Assembly (NCBI GenBank): GCA_015655165.1
Contig: JAATFN010000111.1
Span: 1-5,195 of the forward strand
Direction: 5' to 3'
DNA length: 5,195 nt
Source: Betaproteobacteria bacterium
Lineage (GTDB): Bacteria; Pseudomonadota; Gammaproteobacteria; Burkholderiales; Burkholderiaceae_D
Position numbers and translations under genes: made by a program. Below the pieces are notes generated by a model. The model saw only the letters and a program-made list of their open reading frames with translations, did no database searches and was not told the DNA's origin. Below, piece after piece: positions 1-5,195 of the stretch (position 1 is the first letter of the stretch; the number at the start of each line of letters is the position of its first letter).

Positions 1-39
1 GCATTGGATGCACAACGCTATCTGGAAAGTCTGGAATAA
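1..39 (+). CDS. trxB: Thioredoxin reductase, C-terminal tail only (partial)
   Basis: Frame 1 from the first base reads ALDAQRYLESLE and then a TAA stop, with the rest of the gene lying left of the window. The segment closely resembles the end of bacterial thioredoxin reductases; the E. coli enzyme has ALDAERYLDGL at the equivalent place, where the last helix follows the FAD-binding domain. The full enzyme is a cytoplasmic FAD/NADPH flavoprotein that reduces thioredoxin. Only 12 residues are visible, so the call rests on one short but characteristic match. From memory, trxB directly upstream of an Smr-domain gene is a common beta-proteobacterial order, which supports it. The Smr gene starts 62 bases downstream on the same strand. 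Confidence 0.72.
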   Translation, partial: ALDAQRYLESLE

Positions 40-48
40 TGTCGTTTT

Positions 49-74
49 GTCCACGACCGATCCTGGTAGTGGGC
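49..74 (+). terminator. Imperfect hairpin after trxB, possible terminator
   Basis: Ten bases after the trxB stop, GTCCAC (49-54) pairs with GTGGGC (69-74), including one G-U pair. ACC (56-58) pairs with GGT (65-67), with one g/a mismatch between the two stems and a 6-base loop. The following stretch is only mildly T-rich, not a true T-run, so it may be a weak or leaky terminator that lets trxB transcripts read into the Smr gene. No good promoter is visible between this hairpin and the Smr start. Confidence 0.35.
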
Positions 75-101
75 ACTTCGCCTTTACTTTGACAAGAATA
101 T

Positions 102-755
102 ATGGCTTCGTTCAAAGATCTTTCTTCTCTCAAACATTTGCGCGCAACCTTGAAAGTGCAGGAAGACGCACGCCAGAAAGCAGAAATCGAGCGCATCACT
201 CTGGAAAAGAAACAGCAGGAAGAAGCCAATCTGTTTGCCTTAAGTGTTGGCAAAGTCACACCCATTACCACTAGCGATAAAGTCATCAGTGCCCCTGCCC
301 GCCCGCAGCCCATTCCAATTCAACATATCGCTGACGAAAAAGCCGCATTACGCGAATCGCTCTCGGACGAATTCACGTTCGAGACATTAATGGATACGGA
401 CGAGAATTTAAGCTTTATCCGACCAGGTATTGGCAGCGATGTCTTGTCAAAACTGCGTCGCGGTCACTGGGTCATTCAAAGCCAGCTGGACTTGCATGGT
501 TTACGTCGGGATGACGCACGCGACAGAATCGGGGAATTTTTACGGCAAGCTCGCAAGAACGGGCATCGTTGTGTGCGCATCATTCACGGAAAAGGACATG
601 GCTCCATCGGTAAAGAGCCTGTACTAAAACACAAAGTGCGTATCTGGCTTGCACAAAAAGATGAAGTGTTGGCTTTTTGTCAGGCTAGAGCTGCAGACGG
701 TGGTGCCGGCGCACTCGTCGTACTATTGAAGTCAAGCACACCGTCAAACAGCTAA
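102..755 (+). CDS. Smr-domain protein (SmrA/SmrB-like putative RNA endonuclease)
   Basis: This 217-residue protein has a charged, probably coiled-coil N-terminal stretch (about residues 10-45, rich in E, K, Q and R). A linker with many prolines (about 62-75) comes next, then a C-terminal Smr domain (about 125-210). The Smr hallmarks are present: LDLHG at 129-133, HGKG at 162-165, and a glycine-rich ADGGAGALVVLL strand at 198-209. The segment SDEF...IRPG...KLRRG at 88-120 resembles the region before the domain in E. coli SmrB. SmrB-type proteins cleave mRNA at collided ribosomes, and DLH is the probable active-site motif, so an RNA-cleaving role here is inferred by homology. It is not a MutS2, because no ATPase or MutS core is present. 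The ATG at 102 has only a weak AAGA ribosome site (94-97). The start is favoured because MASFKDLSSL opens the predicted helix and no earlier in-frame start is evident. No signal peptide or membrane segment is seen. Confidence 0.9.
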   Translation: MASFKDLSSLKHLRATLKVQEDARQKAEIERITLEKKQQEEANLFALSVGKVTPITTSDKVISAPARPQPIPIQHIADEKAALRESLSDEFTFETLMDTDENLSFIRPGIGSDVLSKLRRGHWVIQSQLDLHGLRRDDARDRIGEFLRQARKNGHRCVRIIHGKGHGSIGKEPVLKHKVRIWLAQKDEVLAFCQARAADGGAGALVVLLKSSTPSNS

Positions 756-762
756 TTTCACA

Positions 763-792
763 CCAGAAGAACATGACACTCACTTCTTCTGG
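763..792. terminator. Convergent-gene hairpin, likely bidirectional terminator
   Basis: CCAGAAGAA (763-771) and TTCTTCTGG (784-792) form a perfect 9-bp inverted repeat around a 12-base loop. It begins 7 bases after the Smr stop and ends 11 bases past the glnB stop, so it sits where both converging transcripts should end. Neither strand has a T-run after the stem, so it is not a classic intrinsic terminator. It may act as an RNA 3'-end stabiliser or a Rho-assisted stop. Confidence 0.5.
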
Positions 793-803
793 CATATCAA
801 TGA

Positions 804-1157
<354 letters not shown>

Positions 1158-1172
1158 TTATTTAAGACCGGC

Positions 1173-1199
1173 AAAACGACATTCTACCGTTTTATTGTA
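1173..1199 (-). promoter_or_regulatory. Candidate glnB promoter element and leader dyad
   Basis: On the minus strand a TACAAT hexamer (1194-1199) would fit a sigma70 -10 box and give a leader of roughly 45 bases before glnB. No good -35 hexamer stands 16-18 bases upstream, so the call is weak. Immediately downstream, AAAACG and CGTTTT (1188-1193 and 1173-1178) form a 6-bp inverted repeat around 9 bases, which could be an operator or a weak leader hairpin. No sigma54 GG-N10-GC type site was found here, so nitrogen-dependent sigma54 control is not supported. Confidence 0.25.
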
Positions 1200-1288
1200 C
1201 ACAAGAGAGATAGCAAACCCATGTTTTTACTGAGCAAGCCCCGCTACAAGGATGTGTCAACATGCATCAAACCGCATTTCCTCTCTCG

Positions 1289-3340
1289 TCAATGATCGGG
1301 AATACGGTCCAGGTCAGCGATCCATACAACGGCCTCACCGTCACTTGGCGCACGCCAATCGCCACGTGGCGATAAAGAACCACCAGAGCCCACCTTGGGA
1401 GAATTAGGAACACAAGTGCGTTTGAACTGGCTAGTTTTAAAAAATCTGAACAAGAAAATACCCAGATTCTTTTTAATCGTCGCCAAATCATATTGATTGC
1501 GCACCACATGTTCACCTTCAGGCCAGTGCCCCACAGCTTTATCTTTCCATGCATGCAACGATAAAAAAGCCACTTTGGCAGGACTAAATCCAAAACGCAG
1601 CGTGTAGTAAAGATTGAAATCCTGTAGCGCGTAAGGTCCGATAAAGTCTTCGGTTTTCTGGCCAGGTTGACCATCTTTTTTACCTGGTACAAGTTCGGGA
1701 CTGATTTCTGTATCGAGGATATCGATCAATACTTGTCTACCGTCATCCCCCATCTGCCCGCTCTCGGCAATCCACCGCACCAGATAGGAAATCAGCGTCT
1801 TGGGCACACTCGCGTTTACATTGTAATGCGACATATGGTCACCTACCCCATACGTACACCAGCCCAGCGCCAACTCGCTCAAATCACCTGTTCCGATCAC
1901 AATGCCATTGTGATAGTTTGCCATTCTGAACAAATGATTGGTGCGCTCACCTGCCTGTACATTCTCGAAAGTAATGTCGTATTGTTCCTGACCATCGGCA
2001 TAAGGATGCCCCAGATCTTTCAACATTTGCAGGCAGCTCGGACGAATATCGACCTCGCTGGCGGTCACCCCCACTGCAACCATCAATCGTCTGGCTTGTG
2101 CCAAGGTACGCGCACCGGTCGCAAAACCGGGCATGGTCACGGCAAGAATGTTAGCGCGTGGCAAATGTAGTTTATCCATCGCTTTGGCGCAGACCAGTAA
2201 GGCGTGGGTAGAATCCAGTCCACCGGAAATACCGATAACCACTTTATCAATACCGGTTGCACGCAGCCGCTGCGTTAATGCCTGCACCTGGATGTTATAG
2301 ACTTCATTGCAACGTGCTTCGCGACGGGTGGCATCATGCGGCACATAGGGATAACGCGCTACTTCACGCTCTAGCAACACATCTTTTTTTAGCGGCACAT
2401 CAAGAGAAACCGTAATCACATCGAATTTAGCCACTTCTTGTGCATGACGACGTACCGAATCGGCAAATGTCGTCAAATGCATACGCTCATGCGACAGACG
2501 CTCCAAATCAATATCGGCAAATGTCAGTTGCGACTGGTCGCAATACCGGTCGGACTGGGCGAGCAACTCGCCATTCTCGCAAATCATAGACTGGCCATCC
2601 CACGCCAGATCAGTTGAAGATTCTCCTTGGCCGACAGACGCATATAAATAGGCGCCAAGACAACGGGCTGACTGTTGCGAGACAAGTTGTGTGCGGTAAT
2701 CTGCTTTTCCGACCAGCGCGTTCGAAGCAGACAAATTGACCATGACTGTCGCACCGGCAAGACTTGCAAACGACGACGGTGGAATCGGCACCCACAAGTC
2801 TTCACAGATTTCCACATGAAAACGCAATAGCGGCAATTCCGCCATCTGGAACAATAGCGCCGCCCCGAAACGCACTGTCTGACCACATAGTGTGATTTCT
2901 TTGACAACGGCAGTATCCGCACTGCGAAATTGTCTGGCCTCGTAGAATTCACTATAGTTCGGCAGGTAGCTTTTAGGCACAACGCCGGCGATTTGACCTT
3001 TAGCAATGACGACGGCACAGTTGTACAACTGATGCTCGACTTGTAAAGGCAAGCCAACCACTAGCGCTATATCGAGTTTTTTTGAAGCATTAACAATGAT
3101 CTGTAAGGCAGCTTCTGCCGCCACCAGCAAAGGGCGTTGGTGAAACAGATCCTCGCAACTATAGGCAGAAATACCCAGTTCCGGAAAAGCAACAAGGACA
3201 GCGCCTTTTTTAGTAGCCTGTTCTGCCAATGCAATGATTTCCGACGCATTAAAGGCCGGATCGGCAATTTTGCAACGCGTTGTGGCAACAGCCACACGAG
3301 CAAACTGATGGGTATATATATTGAAAAATGGGGTCGTCAT
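1289..3340 (-). CDS. nadE: Glutamine-dependent NAD+ synthetase (long, two-domain)
   Basis: This 683-residue enzyme makes NAD+ from nicotinic acid adenine dinucleotide, using ATP and ammonia released from glutamine. The N-terminal glutaminase (nitrilase fold, about 12-290) has the Glu-Lys-Cys triad: E54 in FPELG, K123 in VPKSYLP and C179 in EICED. The C-terminal synthetase (about 335-650) carries the ATP-pyrophosphatase loop SGGLDS at 372-377 and the conserved GTGDLSE block at 483-489. Length and opening (NIYTHQFARVAVAT) match the long Mycobacterium tuberculosis-type enzyme of about 680 residues rather than the shorter form of about 540. This supports the ATG at 3340, even though its ribosome site is poor (a GTGAAAT stretch next to the start). 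Ammonia is expected to travel through an internal tunnel between the domains. The gene is upstream of glnB on the same strand and divergent from the acyltransferase gene. The frame is intact with no missing catalytic residue. Confidence 0.96.
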   Translation of the reverse strand: MTTPFFNIYTHQFARVAVATTRCKIADPAFNASEIIALAEQATKKGAVLVAFPELGISAYSCEDLFHQRPLLVAAEAALQIIVNASKKLDIALVVGLPLQVEHQLYNCAVVIAKGQIAGVVPKSYLPNYSEFYEARQFRSADTAVVKEITLCGQTVRFGAALLFQMAELPLLRFHVEICEDLWVPIPPSSFASLAGATVMVNLSASNALVGKADYRTQLVSQQSARCLGAYLYASVGQGESSTDLAWDGQSMICENGELLAQSDRYCDQSQLTFADIDLERLSHERMHLTTFADSVRRHAQEVAKFDVITVSLDVPLKKDVLLEREVARYPYVPHDATRREARCNEVYNIQVQALTQRLRATGIDKVVIGISGGLDSTHALLVCAKAMDKLHLPRANILAVTMPGFATGARTLAQARRLMVAVGVTASEVDIRPSCLQMLKDLGHPYADGQEQYDITFENVQAGERTNHLFRMANYHNGIVIGTGDLSELALGWCTYGVGDHMSHYNVNASVPKTLISYLVRWIAESGQMGDDGRQVLIDILDTEISPELVPGKKDGQPGQKTEDFIGPYALQDFNLYYTLRFGFSPAKVAFLSLHAWKDKAVGHWPEGEHVVRNQYDLATIKKNLGIFLFRFFKTSQFKRTCVPNSPKVGSGGSLSPRGDWRAPSDGEAVVWIADLDRIPDH

Positions 3341-3484
3341 ATTTCACATCAACAATTCTGGTCTCAAGGACAGATACACGCCTGTGGATATACAATAGCA
3401 TTGTTGTGCCCAAACATATATCCGGCACACGACAAACTGCTACTTGATGTAGCCCACTATTGCATCCATCACCGGTCAAGGTAA
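3341..3484. promoter_or_regulatory. Divergent nadE / acyltransferase control region
   Basis: This 144-base gap lies between two genes that start in opposite directions, so it should hold both promoters. I find no convincing -35/-10 pair on either strand. It does hold overlapping dyads: GGATATA (3386-3392) with TATATCC (3417-3423), TGTGCC (3405-3410) with GGCACA (3424-3429), and a tight ACAAT-AGC-ATTGT (3392-3404). They could be operator sites or transcript hairpins. None matches a NAD regulator site that I can name with confidence. Confidence 0.4.
3478..3481 (+). promoter_or_regulatory. Possible ribosome binding site of the acyltransferase gene
   Basis: AAGG lies only 3 bases before the ATG at 3485, closer than is usual, so it is a weak site. 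The start is still preferred because the protein begins just before the first conserved block and no nearby in-frame ATG or GTG has a better site. Confidence 0.35.
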
Positions 3485-4633
3485 ATGCATTATCGCACGC
3501 GAATCGTCACTTCCTTACAAGAAATTGGGCCTGCAGCATGGCATGACCTACTGCAAAGCCAGACCGGGCACACGCCTTTCCTGCAATATGCATTCTTGCA
3601 TGCCTTGCACGAGAGTGGTAGTGCAAATCGTGCTACCGGTTGGGAGCCACAGTATCTGACATTGTGGCACAACAATCAGCTGGAAGCTGCAATGCCCTTG
3701 TACTTAAAGTACCATTCCTATGGCGTATATGTTTTCGACTGGGCCTGGGCCGATGCCTACGAACGACACAACCTGCCCTATTACCCGAAATTACTCTCTG
3801 GCATTCCTTTTACCCCTGTGACAGGGCCGCGCCTTCTCGCACGGACCCCCGAAGCACAAACAGCACTCATCAATGCTCTGGAACAATTACAACGCAATAC
3901 AGACAATCTGTCATCGACCCATATCCTGTTCCCGACAGCCGATCAAGCACAATTACTCAAGGAACAAGGTTTTTTGCTGAGAAGTGGCGTTCAGTTCCAT
4001 TGGCAAAATGATCATTACCGGAACTTCGATGATTTTTTATCGACATTGGATCGTAAAAAGCGTCGTAACATTCTGGCAGAGCGCCGCAAAGTACATGATG
4101 CCGGTGTGCATTTCCAGTTACGTCAAGGCAACCATATCCGCGAGGAAGACTGGGTATTTTTCCATCGGTGTTATTGCCAGACGTATGTTGAACACCGGTC
4201 ATCACCCTATCTGAATCTGGATTTCTTTTTACGCATTGGACAAAGCATGCCGGATAACCTGCTTTTGACCATTGCAATCAAAGATAACACTCCCATTGCA
4301 GCGTCCCTCGTCATTCACGATCAAACGACACTGTACGGCAGATACTGGGGCGCATTGGTCCATGTAGATTGCCTACACTTTGAAGCAGCCTATTATCAAC
4401 CTTTGGAATTCTGCATTGAACAAAAGATGGCCTGCTTTGAAGGTGGTGCACAAGGTGAACATAAAATAGCCAGAGGGTTTTTACCGCAAAAAACCTGGTC
4501 TGCACACTGGCTGTCGCACCCGAGCTTTTATGAAGCTGTTGAACGCTTTTTAGAACGTGAAGCCACTGGAATTGATCATTATCTGGAAGAGTTAAATGAA
4601 CATAATCCATTCAAAGTTCCCAATTTACTCTAA
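3485..4633 (+). CDS. FemAB-like GNAT N-acyltransferase (COG3146/DUF482 family)
   Basis: This 382-residue protein is recognised as the family once called DUF482 or 'peptidogalycan biosynthesis/recognition' (Pfam FemAB_like, COG3146). Its length is typical of the family. Family-like features are VYVFDWAWADAYERH (81-95), the PFTPVTGPRLL segment (108-118), a basic helix DRKKRRNILAERRKV (189-203), and the C-terminal signature. That signature includes LYGRYWG (283-289), HFEAAYYQ (298-305), FEGGAQGEHKIARGF (318-332) and SAHW (339-342). Two GNAT-type halves, as in FemABX enzymes, are the expected fold. These enzymes transfer acyl or aminoacyl groups, but the substrate of this family is not established to my knowledge, and the cell-wall label is a homology-based guess. 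No signal peptide or membrane helix is seen, so it is probably cytoplasmic. It is divergent from nadE and appears to be a single-gene unit. Confidence 0.88.
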   Translation: MHYRTRIVTSLQEIGPAAWHDLLQSQTGHTPFLQYAFLHALHESGSANRATGWEPQYLTLWHNNQLEAAMPLYLKYHSYGVYVFDWAWADAYERHNLPYYPKLLSGIPFTPVTGPRLLARTPEAQTALINALEQLQRNTDNLSSTHILFPTADQAQLLKEQGFLLRSGVQFHWQNDHYRNFDDFLSTLDRKKRRNILAERRKVHDAGVHFQLRQGNHIREEDWVFFHRCYCQTYVEHRSSPYLNLDFFLRIGQSMPDNLLLTIAIKDNTPIAASLVIHDQTTLYGRYWGALVHVDCLHFEAAYYQPLEFCIEQKMACFEGGAQGEHKIARGFLPQKTWSAHWLSHPSFYEAVERFLEREATGIDHYLEELNEHNPFKVPNLL

Positions 4634-4843
4634 TGCTAGCAGCGTTGGAAATGTCAGTTGCCACGATCTACACAAAGTGCAGTCTGTCATGCAAACCAAC
4701 AAATACGCAACAAGGAAATGATATTCGACACCAAGATGATCATGTGCTTAGCCTGCTGTATGCTGATGGCAGCCACTTTGGAAAATATCATTCCCTAATT
4801 TTCTTTTAATGAAGGTAAAAAAGCAACTTTGTCATCATCTAAA
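4634..4843. other. Intergenic gap between converging genes, no convincing gene
   Basis: These 210 bases separate the 3' ends of the acyltransferase and binding-protein genes. I see no RNA gene, insertion-sequence end or strong terminator with a T-run. The gap becomes A/T-rich toward its right side. Its one clear structure is the inverted repeat listed separately. Confidence 0.6.
4714..4794. repeat. Inverted repeat, 11-bp arms with one bulge
   Basis: The left arm is GGAAATGATATT (4714-4725). The right arm AATATCATTCC (4784-4794) is its reverse complement apart from one extra A in the left arm, and the inner 9 bp match perfectly. The arms enclose 58 bases. In a transcript this could close a long-loop hairpin near the ends of the two converging genes. 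It might also be the remnant of a small non-autonomous element, but no target-site duplication or second copy is visible here. Confidence 0.4.
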
Positions 4844-5195
4844 TTACTTACTTGGTAAATTCCACTCAACTTTTGCTTTAGCTAAATTGGCAGGATAAAC
4901 CGTCACCAAATCATTACCTCTCCATTGCACCATCACTGGAAGAGCACCAACAGCAGCACCAGTTGCATCAAATTGAACACATCCGGCTGGAATCCCTTTA
5001 GCGATACCATCACAGTACTTAATCGTTGATAATGCATCTCTGACTTTTTGTGGATCATCTGACTTGGCAATATCAATGGCATGCAACATGGCTTCCGTTG
5101 CCGCACCAAAAATCAATGCATCATGAGGCATATAAGAACCAAACCGTGCTTTATATTTGTTGGCGATATCTGGCGCCATGTCATAGTTTGCTGTA
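4844..5195 (-). CDS. Branched-chain amino acid-type ABC transporter substrate-binding protein, C-terminal part (partial)
   Basis: The frame is open to the right edge: five more codons (TANYD) precede the internal Met at 5179, so that Met is not the true start and the gene continues outside the window. The 116 visible residues look like the end of a periplasmic type I solute-binding protein (LivK/Peripla_BP_6 group). They show a helix with DALIFGAATEAMLHAIDIA, then DDPQKVRDALSTIKYCDGI, a strand reading GCVQFDATGAA, and a closing VQWRGNDLVTVYP. Such proteins capture ligand in the periplasm and hand it to an ABC permease. The ligand cannot be read from this fragment; amino acids, urea, amides and aromatic acids are all known in the group. 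Two cysteines about 10 residues apart (in KYCDG and AGCVQF) may form a disulfide. Sampled G+C is about 43%, lower than in nadE. Confidence 0.85.
   Translation of the reverse strand, partial: TANYDMAPDIANKYKARFGSYMPHDALIFGAATEAMLHAIDIAKSDDPQKVRDALSTIKYCDGIAKGIPAGCVQFDATGAAVGALPVMVQWRGNDLVTVYPANLAKAKVEWNLPSK

Noticed and set aside
89..94. Perfect TTGACA hexamer just before the Smr start
   Set aside because: It lies 7 bases from the ATG, so any -10 box and start site would fall inside the coding region.
8..274. Open frame of 88 codons on the + strand overlapping the start of the Smr gene
   Set aside because: It runs out of frame through the trxB tail and the Smr coding region, has no recognisable motif, and both overlapped genes have better support.
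1217..1250. Possible sigma54 promoter (TTGCT preceded by G-rich bases) upstream of glnB
   Set aside because: The required GG of the -24 element is missing at the right spacing; only the TTGC half resembles the consensus.
1255..1260. Perfect TTGACA on the minus strand upstream of glnB
   Set aside because: At 16-18 bases downstream the sequences are CTTGCT, TTGCTC and TGCTCA, none like a -10 box. It is probably chance.
1667..2170. 167-codon open frame on the + strand inside nadE
   Set aside because: It is antisense to a fully supported nadE with intact motifs, shows no family resemblance, and is best explained as a shadow of the coding strand.
2584..3057. 157-codon open frame on the - strand within nadE in another frame
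   Set aside because: It has low-complexity, Arg/Cys/Ser-rich composition typical of an out-of-frame reading and overlaps the NadE glutaminase domain.
4813..4831. Possible terminator for the binding-protein gene (minus strand AAAG-TTG-CTTT followed by T)
   Set aside because: The stem is only 4 weak base pairs and shares its T residues with the tail, too unstable to call.

Overview
The window looks like an ordinary chromosomal core region of a beta-proteobacterium, most likely Burkholderiales and probably Oxalobacteraceae-like. This rests on protein character and gene order (trxB-Smr, nadE-glnB, and a COG3146/DUF482 acyltransferase beside them), not on any database search. Hand counts on sampled lines give about 50% G+C in nadE and about 43% at the right edge.

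Layout, left to right. Bases 1-39 are the last 12 codons and stop of a thioredoxin reductase gene (trxB, + strand), followed by an imperfect hairpin. An Smr-domain protein gene (102-755, +) follows. It faces glnB, the PII nitrogen signal protein (804-1142, -), across a short convergent gap that holds a perfect 9-bp inverted repeat. Upstream of glnB on the same strand is nadE (1289-3340, -), a long two-domain glutamine-dependent NAD+ synthetase with its glutaminase triad and ATP loop visible. A 144-bp divergent control region separates nadE from a FemAB-like N-acyltransferase gene (3485-4633, +). After 210 bp without a convincing gene, the 3' part of a branched-chain-amino-acid-type ABC transporter periplasmic binding protein (4844-5195, -) runs off the right edge.

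How the genes relate. The clearest functional link is nadE with glnB. NadE uses glutamine and ATP to amidate nicotinic acid adenine dinucleotide, while GlnB senses ATP/ADP and 2-oxoglutarate and, through uridylylation, the glutamine state. PII control of NadE2-type synthetases is reported in other proteobacteria, so the neighbourhood fits a coupling of NAD+ supply to nitrogen status. The other genes are housekeeping or poorly characterised and show no evident pathway link.

I see no mobile element, CRISPR array, RNA gene, phage gene or defence system, and no evidence of a novel multi-gene system. The items worth a second look are small: dyad symmetries in the nadE/acyltransferase control region, an inverted repeat in the 3' gap, and the uncharacterised acyltransferase.
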